Origin: Polyangium sp. y55x31
GTDB lineage: Bacteria; Myxococcota_A; Polyangia; Polyangiales; Polyangiaceae
Reading direction: 5' to 3'
Assembly (NCBI RefSeq): GCF_029946505.1
Contig: NZ_JARZHG010000001.1
Span: forward strand, 248,001 to 312,000
Length of the DNA: 64,000 bases
Part shown: piece after piece, positions 20,349-29,551 of the stretch
Layout: each line of letters begins with the position of its first letter
How positions within the stretch are numbered: position 1 is the first letter of the stretch
Position numbers and translations under genes: made by a program
Notes under the pieces: model-generated
Database searches by the model: none
What the model saw: the letters and a program-made list of their open reading frames with translations, nothing else
Told to the model about the DNA's origin: nothing

Positions 20349-21680
20349 ATGAGTCGCTGGCTCGAGCGTACCCGCCTGGAAGATGCCTCCACCGTGCTCC
20401 GGCGCGCCCTCGCCGCGGGCTTCCTTCCTCCGCAGGAGCCTTACGACCCGTACGCTGCGTACAACCCGTCCGCCATCTTCCACGACCTCGGCCGCGTCCG
20501 CGCGCGTGTCGCCGAGCTCGACGCGTCTTTCCCCGCGGGCACGCTGCATGCCGTCGCCATCAAGGCGAACCCCGTGGTCGAGGTCCTCCGCGCGCTGGTC
20601 CAGGCGGGCGCGGGCCTCGAAGCGGCCTCGCTCGAAGAGGTCTGGCTGGCGCTCGAGGCTGGCTGCCCGGCGTGGCGTATCGTCTTCGACTCGCCTGCGA
20701 AGACCCGCGATGACGTCGCCTCGGCCCTCGCGCATGGCCTCCGGCTCAACGTCGACAACTTCGACGAGCTCGATCGGATCGCGCGGATGCTCGGGAAGAG
20801 CAGGCCGCCGCTCATCGGGCTCCGCGTCAATCCCCAGGTCGGTGGCGGATCCATCGCGCTCACCAGCGTCGCGACTCGCTCCTCGAAGTTCGGCGTTCCG
20901 ATCGAGCGGCGCGACGAGATCATCGCCGCGTTCGAGGCGTACCCCCTCGTGCGCGCACTGCACGTGCACGTGGGCTCGCAGGGCATGCCGCTCGAAACCC
21001 TCGTCGAGGGGGTTGCCCGGGTCCATTCGCTTCGTGAAGAGATCGAGCGCCGCGTCGGCAAAGGCCGCATCCACACGTTCGATCTCGGCGGCGGCCTGCC
21101 TGTCGCTTACCGGCCCGAGGACAAGGGGATCCCGCTCTCCGCTTACGTCGATGCATTGAAGGCAAAGATCCCCGGACTCTTCGCCGGCGATCTTGCCCTC
21201 GTCACCGAGTTTGGCCGGGCCATTCACGCGACGGCGGGTTGGGCCGTGAGCCGCGTCGAATACGTCAAGCAGGCCGGCGACGAGCGCCTCGCCGTGATCC
21301 ACCTCGGCGCCGATCTCCTGGTCCGGCGCGCCTATCGCCCGGACGAATGGCACCACGAAATCGACGTCCTCGACGCGGAAGGTCGACCCAAGACCGGCCC
21401 GACGGAGCCCGTCACGATCGTCGGCCCCCTCTGCTTCTCGGGCGATGTCCTCGCCCGGAACATCGTCCTGCCCCGCATCGAGCCTGGGGATTTCGTGCTC
21501 ATCCACGACGTCGGCGCCTACACGCTCGGCATGTGGTCCCGCCATTGCAGCCGCCGCATCCCGCTCGTCCTCGGCTACGACGGCGACGACCTCTCCGTGC
21601 TCCGGTACCGCGAGACGCTCCACGACGTCGTCGCCTTCTGGAGCCGCTCGCGGCCGCAGCCCTCCAGAAACGAGTCGTGA
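20349..21680 (+). CDS. PLP-dependent decarboxylase, diaminopimelate decarboxylase-like
   Basis: A 443-residue fold-type III enzyme. The PLP lysine lies in LHAVAIKANPVVEVL (about 63-77). The HVHVGSQGMPLETL motif, the phosphate-binding FDLGGGLPVAY and the C-terminal GPLCFSGDVLARNIVLPRIEPGD, carrying the Cys of the active site, all match the diaminopimelate/ornithine decarboxylase group. The DVGAYTLGMWSRHCSR stretch supplies the late Tyr. It is shorter and more divergent than typical LysA, so a specialised amino-acid decarboxylase is possible. It is divergent from the FAD oxidoreductase (84 bp between starts). Confidence 0.8.
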   Translation: MSRWLERTRLEDASTVLRRALAAGFLPPQEPYDPYAAYNPSAIFHDLGRVRARVAELDASFPAGTLHAVAIKANPVVEVLRALVQAGAGLEAASLEEVWLALEAGCPAWRIVFDSPAKTRDDVASALAHGLRLNVDNFDELDRIARMLGKSRPPLIGLRVNPQVGGGSIALTSVATRSSKFGVPIERRDEIIAAFEAYPLVRALHVHVGSQGMPLETLVEGVARVHSLREEIERRVGKGRIHTFDLGGGLPVAYRPEDKGIPLSAYVDALKAKIPGLFAGDLALVTEFGRAIHATAGWAVSRVEYVKQAGDERLAVIHLGADLLVRRAYRPDEWHHEIDVLDAEGRPKTGPTEPVTIVGPLCFSGDVLARNIVLPRIEPGDFVLIHDVGAYTLGMWSRHCSRRIPLVLGYDGDDLSVLRYRETLHDVVAFWSRSRPQPSRNES

Positions 21681-21683
21681 GTG

Positions 21684-22382
21684 CTAGCGCCGCGACGGCG
21701 GAATCCGGTGCGGCCTGTGCTCCTGCTTCACCCAGAGCCTGAGGTGCTGCGTGCCCTCGGGGTCCTCCTCGACGATCTCGTAATCGGGCGGCATCTTCCC
21801 GCCAAACCCCTGGTACGTCACGACCCGCATCCCGGGCGGCGCCGCTTCCAGCGCGGCCTCGATCCGCGTCACGTCCTCCTGGAAGCGCTCCAGCGACAAG
21901 GGCACCGCGCCGTCCATCTGCCACGACGGCGCGACCAGGTTCTCCTCGAATGGATTGTAGAAATAGAGCGCGTCGAAATAGGAAAAATCGATGTCCTCGA
22001 TCGTCCCGTGCACGAGCCGCGCGTTCCTCGCGCCGACGGCGGCGAGCACCTCGCGGCCCACGTCCACGAGCGCCTGCCTGTGCTCGATGCCCACGAAAAT
22101 GCTCTCCGTGACGAGCGCGCCGACGAGGCAGAATTTCCCCACGCCCGCGCCCACGTCGAGCACGCGCAGCCGCCCCTCCGGCGCGCAGAGCTTGGCCGCG
22201 CGCGCTGCGATGGCGACGGGCGTCCAGAAGCGTGACGAGAGCTCGCGAATGTCCGCGGGGTACAGGGCGTCGATCGCCTCGTCGGTCACCGGCGCGCCTT
22301 CGCGGAGCGCCTCGATCGATTCCCACTGGGACGCAGAAAGCACGAGTGTGCCTGGACGGTGGTGCGGGAGAACGGCGCGCAT
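21684..22382 (-). CDS. Class I SAM-dependent methyltransferase
   Basis: A 232-residue enzyme with the SAM-binding motif I LRVLDVGAGVGKFCLVGA (about 72-89), an acidic strand end FVGIEHR (motif II) and the motif IV-like region FDALYFYNPFEENL (about 138-151). The NPF at that place is like those of N-methylating enzymes, but the substrate cannot be told. It is convergent with the decarboxylase (3 bp between stops) and lies downstream of the adenine methylase on the same strand. Confidence 0.8.
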   Translation of the reverse strand: MRAVLPHHRPGTLVLSASQWESIEALREGAPVTDEAIDALYPADIRELSSRFWTPVAIAARAAKLCAPEGRLRVLDVGAGVGKFCLVGALVTESIFVGIEHRQALVDVGREVLAAVGARNARLVHGTIEDIDFSYFDALYFYNPFEENLVAPSWQMDGAVPLSLERFQEDVTRIEAALEAAPPGMRVVTYQGFGGKMPPDYEIVEEDPEGTQHLRLWVKQEHRPHRIPPSRR

Positions 22383-22445
22383 GCGCGCTTCATCGGACGC
22401 GTGATTCGCGACCGGGAGCCCTCCGAAGAGACGCTCGCGGCCGTT

Positions 22446-23363
22446 TCACCGGATGATGAGCTCTTGAATCCGTCCGCGCCCCGCGGCCTTGCAGTTGATG
22501 GCGCGCGACGCCCCCACGGCGGCGAGCTCGAAGCCGTCCCCGTAGAGCGAATACACCTCGGGCGCGGACGAATTCGACAGGAGCACCCGCACGCCGCGCT
22601 CCTTCAGCTCGCGCGCCACGTCGCGCAGCCTCTGCTGCTCGCGCATCCCGAAGCCGCCGCTCGTGTAGGACGTGAAGCTCGACGACGCCGAAAGCGGCAC
22701 GTAGGGCGGATCGAAATACACGAAGTCGCCCGGCCGCGCCCGCGCGGCGACGTCCTCGAACGAGGCCACCCGGATCGACGCGTGCTTCAGGGCCCGCGAG
22801 CAGGCGCGCAGGTTCTCCGCGTCGCAGATCGTGGGGTTCTGGTAATCGCCGAACGGCACGTTGTACTGGTTTTGCCGGTTCACCCGGTAAAGCCCGTTGA
22901 ACCCCGTGCGGTTCAGGTAAATGAACCAGGCGGCCACCTCCACGTCGGTCTTCGCGTCGACGTCGCTCGACCGCAACTTCATGAAGAAATCGCGATCGTG
23001 CGGATACGACGCGAGGAGATCGATGACGTCCTCGACGGCGTCGCGCACGCCGATGTACGTGCGCACGAGCCGCTCGTTCGTATCGCTGAGCTCGGCGCGC
23101 TCGGGCATGAGGTGGAAGAAGAGCGCGCCGCCCCCGACGAAGGGCTCGTGGTACGTATTGAAGCGCGACGGAATGCGCGGCTCGAGCTCGTGGAGGAGCT
23201 GCCGCTTCCCGCCAACCCACTTGATGAAGGGTTTTGCCGTCCCCGGCTCGATTTCACGAATGTCCGGACGCGGCTTTCCGCGGGCCTTGAGGGGCCCGGG
23301 GCGGACGGACGGGAGGGGAACTGCGGCCGGGGTGTGGAGCGGTCGAATCGCGCGCTCGAGCAT
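22446..23363 (-). CDS. DNA adenine methylase (Dam/D12 class)
   Basis: A 305-residue enzyme transferring methyl to N6 of adenine in DNA. Motifs are clear: SAM site PFIKWVGGKRQLL (about 45-57), HEPFVGGGALFFHL, the target-handling YLNRTGFNGLYRVNRQNQ, and the catalytic DPPY in FVYFDPPYVPLSA. Start at 23363 (MLERAIRPLH); the N-terminal 35 residues are extra compared with E. coli Dam. No restriction endonuclease is next to it, so it looks solitary and may be regulatory. Target GATC is likely from the family but unproven. Confidence 0.88.
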   Translation of the reverse strand: MLERAIRPLHTPAAVPLPSVRPGPLKARGKPRPDIREIEPGTAKPFIKWVGGKRQLLHELEPRIPSRFNTYHEPFVGGGALFFHLMPERAELSDTNERLVRTYIGVRDAVEDVIDLLASYPHDRDFFMKLRSSDVDAKTDVEVAAWFIYLNRTGFNGLYRVNRQNQYNVPFGDYQNPTICDAENLRACSRALKHASIRVASFEDVAARARPGDFVYFDPPYVPLSASSSFTSYTSGGFGMREQQRLRDVARELKERGVRVLLSNSSAPEVYSLYGDGFELAAVGASRAINCKAAGRGRIQELIIR

Positions 23364-23420
23364 GTGGATACCCCAGCAACTACAATGGGGAATCGCGCCC
23401 GGCAAAACTTTCGATCGAAG

Positions 23421-23487
23421 AAGTTCCGGACAAATTCTATCGCTGAAAACTTGTCCCGGATTCGTGTGCTGAAAATTTGTCCCTGAA
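23421..23487. repeat. IS-end-like repeats (remnant of a transposon terminus)
   Basis: Near-identical 16-mers GCTGAAAACTTGTCCC (23442-23457) and GCTGAAAATTTGTCCC (23468-23483) lie 26 bp apart, with a related inverted piece GGACAAATT at 23428-23436. Multiple short repeats around GGGACAAATTTT are typical of the termini of some insertion sequences (IS21-like). No transposase frame is nearby, and the region is AT-richer than its surroundings, so this may be a leftover end. Confidence 0.4.
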
Positions 23488-23509
23488 CAACTGATCGGGC
23501 TTCACGGGT

Positions 23510-24136
23510 TCAGGGCTTCGGAATGCGCAGCGTCTTCGATATCATCGCGCTGCCGCTCACCACGAAGAGCAACACGATCGGGTGCAGCACCCACGGCCCG
23601 AGCTCGATCGCTCCGCCCGGCAGCGCCTCGCCGATGTGCCCATTCGCCGAGAGCGCGCCGAACAGCGCCACGAGCACGAGGCTCGTCGGGATCGGCGTCC
23701 CCTCGTAATACTTCACCTTCCCCCCCTCGTCCGCGAGCTGGCTCGCCGTCGCGTTGTACCGCGCGAGCCGGCTGATCCCGCAGGCCACGAAATACACGAG
23801 CGCGATCGCGTCCCAGCCCCCGCGCATCCCGAGCCCGAACGCGAGCGCGGCCGGGGCCACGCCGAACGACACGAGATCCGCGAGCGAGTCGAGCTCCTGC
23901 CCGAGCATCGACACCTCGCGCCGCGCCCGCGCCACGCGCCCGTCGAGGAAATCGCAGAACAGCGCGACCGGGAGCAGCCCGAACGCGAGCCGGAGGAACG
24001 TCACGTCGCCCGAGGCCACGTACTTCATCGTCGCCAGCATCGACCCGGTGCCGGCAAATCCATTGCCGAGGGTCAAGAAATCCGCGACTTGAAAGTCACG
24101 GATCATCGAGAAGCGGCGGCGTCGGGGCTTCTTCAT
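23510..24136 (-). CDS. pssA: CDP-diacylglycerol-serine O-phosphatidyltransferase
   Basis: A 208-residue integral membrane enzyme making phosphatidylserine, precursor of phosphatidylethanolamine. The CDP-alcohol phosphotransferase motif D-G-x2-A-R-x8-G-x3-D-x3-D is complete: DGRVARARREVSMLGQELD followed by SLAD (about 64-86). About five to six membrane helices are visible, and the TLGNGFAGTGSM start is typical of the PssA subclass. The start is MKKPRRRRF at 24136; an in-frame ATG at 24154 would add six residues. No decarboxylase (psd) is adjacent. Confidence 0.9.
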   Translation of the reverse strand: MKKPRRRRFSMIRDFQVADFLTLGNGFAGTGSMLATMKYVASGDVTFLRLAFGLLPVALFCDFLDGRVARARREVSMLGQELDSLADLVSFGVAPAALAFGLGMRGGWDAIALVYFVACGISRLARYNATASQLADEGGKVKYYEGTPIPTSLVLVALFGALSANGHIGEALPGGAIELGPWVLHPIVLLFVVSGSAMISKTLRIPKP

Positions 24137-24282
24137 GGCAGCGCTGGCATCCATGGCACAATGTTGGCACGCGGCCAAGATCCCCAGCACGGCCCCCTCC
24201 ACGCCTTGACACCTCGCGCGTTTCCATCGGACCCTCGACGCCCTGGACGACGCCCGCCCGCCGAGGCGTTCCCCGGTCCGCC

Positions 24283-25488
24283 ATGGCCCCCAAAACCCTG
24301 CGCCCGCTCCCCCGCCTCGCCCCGGTCCTCGCCCTCCTCCTCGCCGCCGCGTGCGACCCGCCCAAGCACGAACCCGCCGCCTCCGCGCCCGCGTCCGCAG
24401 CCCCGTCCGCCTCCGCCGCCGCGCGCGCCTCCGCCGTCGTCTCGGCCTCCGCCCCCGCCGCTCCTGCATACGGCCCTTTTGGTGAGCTCGTTCGCTCCCT
24501 CTCCGAGCCGGGGGGCGACTTCATCTCCGACAACCTCATCTCGAACGAGACCTCGTATCTCCAGACCGCCGACGCGCTCGCGGCGCGGCCCGCGGGGGGC
24601 GTTTACATCGGCGTCGGACCCGAGCAGAATTTTACGTATCTCGCGCTCACCCGCCCTCGCCTCGCGTTCATCGTCGACATCCGCCGCGACAATCTCCTCC
24701 AGCACCTTTATTATCGATTCCTCTTCGAAGAGGCCGAGAGCCGCTCCCATTTCCTCGCGTTGCTCGTCGGCCGTCCCTACGACGCGGCCACCGCCCCGCC
24801 CGCGGACGCCGACATCGACGCCGTCCTGAAGCACGCCGAATCAAAAGCGCCCGACCCGAAGCTCTTCGCGACGACCGTCGATCGGGCGATGAAGCGCATG
24901 CAGGAGACCTACGGCGTCACGCTCACGGACAAGGACAAGCGCTCGCTCGCGCGGATGACGCAGGTCTTTTTCGACAAACAGATCGATCTCCGGTTCGAGC
25001 TCAAAGAAAACTCCGGCCGCAAATACCCTTCCCTGCGCGAGCTCCTCGGCGGGGCGGATCCGGCGGGCAAGAAGCGCGGCTTCCTCGCGACGGACGCGGC
25101 GTTCCGTTTCGTCCAGGCCATGGAGCGCGAGGGCCGCGTGGTCCCCATCGTCGGCGATTTCGCGGGCGACGGCGCATTCCCGGCCATCGCCGCATTCCTC
25201 CAGAAAAACGACCTCCGCGTGAGCACGTTCTACGTATCGAACGTCGAGCAATACCTGCTCGAACCGCCGACCTGGACGAAATGGATCCGCAACGTCGCCG
25301 CGCTCCCGCGCATGGACGACGCGATCTTCGTGCGGTGTTACCTCGACCAGGGCCAGAAACACCCGAAGCAGATGGAAGGCCACCGCACGGCCACCGTGCA
25401 CGCGAAGATCGGCGATTTCGTCACGCGCGAGCAGAAGACCCCGACGCGGTCGTGGTTCAAGATCGCGACCGAGGGCAACCTCGACTGA
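24283..25488 (+). CDS. Lipoprotein, LIC_10091-like
   Basis: A 401-residue lipoprotein with lipobox LAAAC (Cys24) and an Ala/Ser/Pro linker (about 30-62). The mature part starts GPFGELVRSLSEPGGDFISD and has FISDNLISNETSYL (about 83-96), GVYIGVGPEQNFTYL and FIVDIRRDNLLQHL. From memory this pattern is that of proteins annotated as the LIC_10091 family; the strand order with IGVGP resembles a SAM-methyltransferase fold, but I see no proof of catalysis. PIVGDFAGDGAFPAIAAFL and VSTFYVSNVEQYL are also conserved-looking. Envelope location is expected; function unknown. Confidence 0.7.
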   Translation: MAPKTLRPLPRLAPVLALLLAAACDPPKHEPAASAPASAAPSASAAARASAVVSASAPAAPAYGPFGELVRSLSEPGGDFISDNLISNETSYLQTADALAARPAGGVYIGVGPEQNFTYLALTRPRLAFIVDIRRDNLLQHLYYRFLFEEAESRSHFLALLVGRPYDAATAPPADADIDAVLKHAESKAPDPKLFATTVDRAMKRMQETYGVTLTDKDKRSLARMTQVFFDKQIDLRFELKENSGRKYPSLRELLGGADPAGKKRGFLATDAAFRFVQAMEREGRVVPIVGDFAGDGAFPAIAAFLQKNDLRVSTFYVSNVEQYLLEPPTWTKWIRNVAALPRMDDAIFVRCYLDQGQKHPKQMEGHRTATVHAKIGDFVTREQKTPTRSWFKIATEGNLD

Positions 25489-25491
25489 ACG

Positions 25492-25914
25492 TCATTCCTT
25501 CGGATACGCCACGAGCTCGTCGTAGCCGTACGTCGCATCCGGCTCCCGCGCAAACCGCAACGCCGGAAGCACGCCGATCGTGACCTCCGCGGTCGTATAA
25601 ACCCGCGATCCTTCCATCAAATGCCCGCCCCGCGCGACGCCGTCGCCGTCCGCGATGCCCACGTGCACGTGCGACCCGCCGCTGGCCGAGAGCGTGCCCA
25701 CGAGCGAGGTGATCTCGTGTTTCCCCGGGATCCACGTCGCCTCCTCGCGGTTCGCGAAGCGGATCGAGGCCCCGTCGAGGCTCCCCACGCACGTCAAAAT
25801 CACCGCGGCTTCGAGCCCGTGCGTCGCGACATACGCTTCGAGCGAGCGCAACAGGTCCTGACCCGGGCGGAGGCGAAGCACATGCGCGAGCAGCGGTGAC
25901 GTCCTCGGCTCCAT
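25492..25914 (-). CDS. PPC/DUF296 domain protein
   Basis: A 140-residue protein that is a single PPC (plant and prokaryote conserved, DUF296) domain. HVLRLRPGQDLLRSL starts the domain, LTCVGSLDGASIRFAN is the trimer-contact stretch, and GSHVHVGIADGDGVARGGHL carries the paired His residues that bind metal in bacterial trimers, followed by EVTIGVL. Bacterial members are small trimers of uncertain role, sometimes DNA-binding. Its start lies 1 bp after the stop of the gamma-glutamyltransferase, so translation is likely coupled. Confidence 0.85.
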   Translation of the reverse strand: MEPRTSPLLAHVLRLRPGQDLLRSLEAYVATHGLEAAVILTCVGSLDGASIRFANREEATWIPGKHEITSLVGTLSASGGSHVHVGIADGDGVARGGHLMEGSRVYTTAEVTIGVLPALRFAREPDATYGYDELVAYPKE

Positions 25915-25915
25915 C

Positions 25916-27706
25916 TCAAAGCCCCAGCGCGAGCCCGCTCTTGTTCCGCGGTTCGGCCGCGCCCGTCCACACGCCGCCGGGACCTCGCACGATCGACGGC
26001 GCGTCCGCGATCGCGTCCCATGCCTCGAACTTGTGCCCGCGTGCGCCGAGCGCTCGCAACACGTCTTCCGGCAGCCCTCCCTCCTCGACGAAAATCTGAT
26101 CCGGCAGATGCTGATGATGCACCCGCGGCGCGCCCACCGCTGCGGTCGCGCCCATCCCGTGATCGAGCACGTTCGTGATCACCGCGAGCGCAGCCGAGAT
26201 GATCGTCGGTCCGCCGGCCGCGCCCGTCACGATTCGCACGGCGCCGTCGGGCCCGACCACGATCGTCGGCGTCATCGACGAAAGCATCCGTTTGCCCGGC
26301 GCGACCGCGTTCGCCTCTCCCTGCACGAGGCCGAAGACGTTCGGCTTTCCGGGCTCCGTCGCGAAATCGTCCATCTCGTTGTTCAGGAGAAACCCGCCGC
26401 CGCGCACGACCACGGCCGAGCCGAGCGACGTGTTGATCGTCGTCGTCAGCGCCACGGCCGCGCCGCTGCGATCTACGATCGAGAAATGCGTCGTGTGTTT
26501 TTTCTCGTTCGCGCCCCCGCGCCCGGGTCCGACCTCGGATGAGGGCGTCGCGCGGGCCGGGTCCATCGACGTCCGCGCTTCCTTGATGGCCTCGGCCGAA
26601 AGAAATTCGCCCGTGGGGATCGGCACGAATGCGGGATCTCCGAGGAAGTGATTTCTTTTCGCGAATGCACGACGGGACGTCTCCACCGTGACGTGCAGCG
26701 CCTCGGGCGAAAGGAATCCCATCTTGCCGAGCTCGTAACCTTCGAGCACGCCGAGCGTGAATGCGAGCACGAGCCCGCCGGACGAGGGCGGTGGCATCGC
26801 GAAGACTTTGTGCCCGCGATACTCCATCTCCACCGGCGTCCGCCAGACCGGCCGATAGGCCGCGAGATCCTCCGCCGTCACGATTCCCCCACCCGCCTTC
26901 ATTTCCTCGACGACGAGTTTTGCCGTCTCACCCTCGTAAAACCCGGGCGCCCCGCGCTCCGCGATACGCGAGAGCACCCGCGCGAGCTCCGGGTTTTTCA
27001 ACACCGCCCCCACGGCGAGCGGCTTTCCCCCCGGCAAAAACATCGCGGCCGACGCCGGAAACCTCGCGAGATCCGCCGCGCGGCCCCGGATGATCTCGGC
27101 GAGCCCCTCGTCCACGACGAACCCCTCCTCCGCGAGCCGGATCGCGGGCGCCACCAGATCCTTCCACGGGAGTTTTCCATAGGCCCGATGCGCCTCCCAC
27201 AGCCCGGCCACCGCACCCGGCACCCCGGCCGCGAGGTGACCGACGAGCGATGCGTCATTCTTGCCGAAGAACATCTCCCGCGTCGCCTTCGCCGGCGCGG
27301 TCTCGCGGAAATCGAGCGCGCGCACCTCGCCCTTCTCCGCCCGCACGACCATGAATCCCCCGCCGCCGACATTTCCCGCTTGCGGAAACACCACGGCGAG
27401 CGCGAACGCCACGCCCACCGCCGCGTCGACCGCGTTCCCGCCCTTTTTGAGGATCTCCACGCCCACACGCGTCGCATCCGCCGCGTCGCTCGTGACCATG
27501 CCGTCCCGCCCTGATGCGGGCGCGGCCTTCAGATCGAAACGCCACGTCGCGGGCACGCGCGCGAGTGCGGGCAACGAGGCGGGCGAAGCCGCGATCGCCG
27601 GCACCTCCGGGGGCTTCGCTCCCTCGCTGCACGAGGCCGCGAGGATCGAGGAAACGACGAACGTTGCGCGAAGAAGGAGCCGGCGCGCGGCAGCGTGGGC
27701 GTTCAC
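25916..27706 (-). CDS. ggt: Gamma-glutamyltransferase (glutathione hydrolase), lipoprotein
   Basis: A 596-residue lipoprotein (lipobox LAASC) of the Ntn-hydrolase family that cleaves gamma-glutamyl bonds such as those of glutathione. The N-terminal part has GGNAVDAAVGVAFALAVV and GNVGGGGFMVV, and the MPPPSSGG stretch is present. Autoprocessing should occur at Thr405 in KKHTTHFSIVD, followed by LTTTINTSLGS. The C-terminal subunit has SSMTPTIV and GAAGGPTIISA with oxyanion-type Gly residues. A lipid anchor is unusual, as most bacterial enzymes are soluble and periplasmic. It leads a two-gene unit with the PPC protein and is divergent from the beta-helix lipoprotein. Confidence 0.93.
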   Translation of the reverse strand: MNAHAAARRLLLRATFVVSSILAASCSEGAKPPEVPAIAASPASLPALARVPATWRFDLKAAPASGRDGMVTSDAADATRVGVEILKKGGNAVDAAVGVAFALAVVFPQAGNVGGGGFMVVRAEKGEVRALDFRETAPAKATREMFFGKNDASLVGHLAAGVPGAVAGLWEAHRAYGKLPWKDLVAPAIRLAEEGFVVDEGLAEIIRGRAADLARFPASAAMFLPGGKPLAVGAVLKNPELARVLSRIAERGAPGFYEGETAKLVVEEMKAGGGIVTAEDLAAYRPVWRTPVEMEYRGHKVFAMPPPSSGGLVLAFTLGVLEGYELGKMGFLSPEALHVTVETSRRAFAKRNHFLGDPAFVPIPTGEFLSAEAIKEARTSMDPARATPSSEVGPGRGGANEKKHTTHFSIVDRSGAAVALTTTINTSLGSAVVVRGGGFLLNNEMDDFATEPGKPNVFGLVQGEANAVAPGKRMLSSMTPTIVVGPDGAVRIVTGAAGGPTIISAALAVITNVLDHGMGATAAVGAPRVHHQHLPDQIFVEEGGLPEDVLRALGARGHKFEAWDAIADAPSIVRGPGGVWTGAAEPRNKSGLALGL

Positions 27707-27813
27707 GGGCGCTTCATACCACGCGCGAGGCGCCGTCCCGCATCGATCGTACGAACGTCTTCATGCCCCCGCGCGACTCGCGTAAGGATGGACGGGAACC
27801 GCGGAGGTCCTCC

Positions 27814-29511
27814 ATGCGATCTTTCTTTTCGTCCATCACCCTCGTCACGCTCACCTGCACCACGCTCCTCGCTGCCTGCGGAGACAATGGCGGCGAAAAC
27901 GGAAGCGGTGGCAACGCCGGCAGCGGCGCAGAGGGCGGCAGCGGCGGCGGCGGCAACGGCGGCGGTGGCGGCAACGGGGGCACGGGCGGCAGCGGCGGCG
28001 GCAGCACCTCGATCGTCTGCGACCCGCCGATGATGCTCGCCGACGTCTCCAAACCGACCGCCGTCGTCGGCACGGGGACGGCCGCGAGCTGCACCGAAGC
28101 CGCGCTCGACGCGGCGCTCGCGAACGGCGGCGTCATCGTCTTCGATTGCGGCCCCGATCCGGTCACCATCACCCTGAGCTCGGCCAAACACATCTCCGCC
28201 GACACCGTCATCGACGGCGGCGACGTGGTCACGCTGAGCGGCGGCAAGAAAAACCGCATTTTCGAGATGGACACGAAAAACTACGAGGCCACGAGCCCGA
28301 CCCTCACCGTGCAGCGCCTCACGCTCCGGGACGGCAAAGCCTCGGGCACGGCCATTCCGCTCGGCACCGATACCGACGGCGGCGGCGGCGCCATCTACCA
28401 CGTCGGCGGCAACGTCAATGTCATCGACTGCGTTTTTCTGGACAACGAGGCCGCGCTCGAGGGCCCGGACGTCGCGGGCGGCGCGATTTACAGCATCGGC
28501 CTCGGCACGCTCACCGTGAGCGGCAGCCACTTCTCGGGCAACCGCGCCGCGAACGGCGGGGCCATCGGCGCGCTCGGCGCGGCGATCACCCTCGCGAACA
28601 GCACGATCGAGGGCAACCATGCCACCGGCTACGGCGCCAATTACATCGATCCCAATGGCCAGCAGGCCGGCCGCGGCGGCAATGGCGGCGCGATCAGCAT
28701 GGATGGCAAGGGCCGCACGCTCTCTCTCTGCGGCGTGGTCGTGAAGAACAACCAGGGCCGCGCCTTCGGCGGCGCGCTCTTCCGCACGGGCTACGAGACC
28801 GAACCGACGACGATCGATCGCTCGACCTTCGACGGAAACTCCATCGAGGATCACGCGGGCGCCGAAGGAATGTCGAGCAGCGCCGGCGGCCTTTACATCC
28901 AGGGCACGCACGTCACCATGACCGCGTCGACGATCTCGAACAACCAAGCCGAAGGCTTCGCCGGCCTCTGGATCCTCGGCCACGGCGCGACGCCCGCGAT
29001 TGCGGACCTCACGAACGTCACCATCACCGGCAATGCGACCTATCCCCGCGCCGATTTCACCACGCGTGGCATCGGCGGCGGCCTCATCATCGGCGACAAC
29101 ACCACCGGCAAGGTGACGAACTGCACGATCGCCGGAAACGCCGCGCAGTTCGCCTCGGGTATCTCCAACGTCACGAAGCTCGAGGTCCGCAACACGATCA
29201 TCAGCAACGACGCGGACAACGAGTACACGCCCCTCAATTGCACCGGCAATGCCTACGCCCAGCCGCCCGGCACGGGGCAAAACAACCTCCAGTGGCCGAA
29301 CGGCAAGAAAGACGACATGGATTGCACACCCGGCATCACCCGGGCCGACCCGCTCCTCGGCGACCTCGCCGACAACGGCGGTGCGACCCGGACGATCGCG
29401 CCCCAAGCCGGAAGCCCGGTCATCGGCGCAGGCGCGGGTTGCCCGGCCACGGATCAGAGGGGAAAACCCCGTAATCCGGACCAGTGCACGCTCGGCGCGT
29501 ACGAACCCTGA
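27814..29511 (+). CDS. Beta-helix lipoprotein with choice-of-anchor Q domain
   Basis: A 565-residue lipoprotein; GGAGG lies 6 nt before the ATG. Lipobox LLAAC (Cys21) is followed by a Gly/Ser/Asn linker (about 25-63) and a right-handed beta-helix region: repeats such as GGAIYHVGGNVNVIDCVFLD, GTLTVSGSHFSGNRA, ITLANSTIEGNHA and LTNVTITGNAT. The ending DPLLGDLADNGGATRTIAPQ then SPVIGAG and GAYEP is the choice-of-anchor Q end seen in secreted bacterial beta-helix proteins. Such proteins bind or cleave polysaccharides, but no catalytic residues can be picked out. Confidence 0.8.
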   Translation: MRSFFSSITLVTLTCTTLLAACGDNGGENGSGGNAGSGAEGGSGGGGNGGGGGNGGTGGSGGGSTSIVCDPPMMLADVSKPTAVVGTGTAASCTEAALDAALANGGVIVFDCGPDPVTITLSSAKHISADTVIDGGDVVTLSGGKKNRIFEMDTKNYEATSPTLTVQRLTLRDGKASGTAIPLGTDTDGGGGAIYHVGGNVNVIDCVFLDNEAALEGPDVAGGAIYSIGLGTLTVSGSHFSGNRAANGGAIGALGAAITLANSTIEGNHATGYGANYIDPNGQQAGRGGNGGAISMDGKGRTLSLCGVVVKNNQGRAFGGALFRTGYETEPTTIDRSTFDGNSIEDHAGAEGMSSSAGGLYIQGTHVTMTASTISNNQAEGFAGLWILGHGATPAIADLTNVTITGNATYPRADFTTRGIGGGLIIGDNTTGKVTNCTIAGNAAQFASGISNVTKLEVRNTIISNDADNEYTPLNCTGNAYAQPPGTGQNNLQWPNGKKDDMDCTPGITRADPLLGDLADNGGATRTIAPQAGSPVIGAGAGCPATDQRGKPRNPDQCTLGAYEP

Positions 29512-29551
29512 CGCATTGCAATCAGGTCCCGAGGCGGCGTAGCATCTCGGC

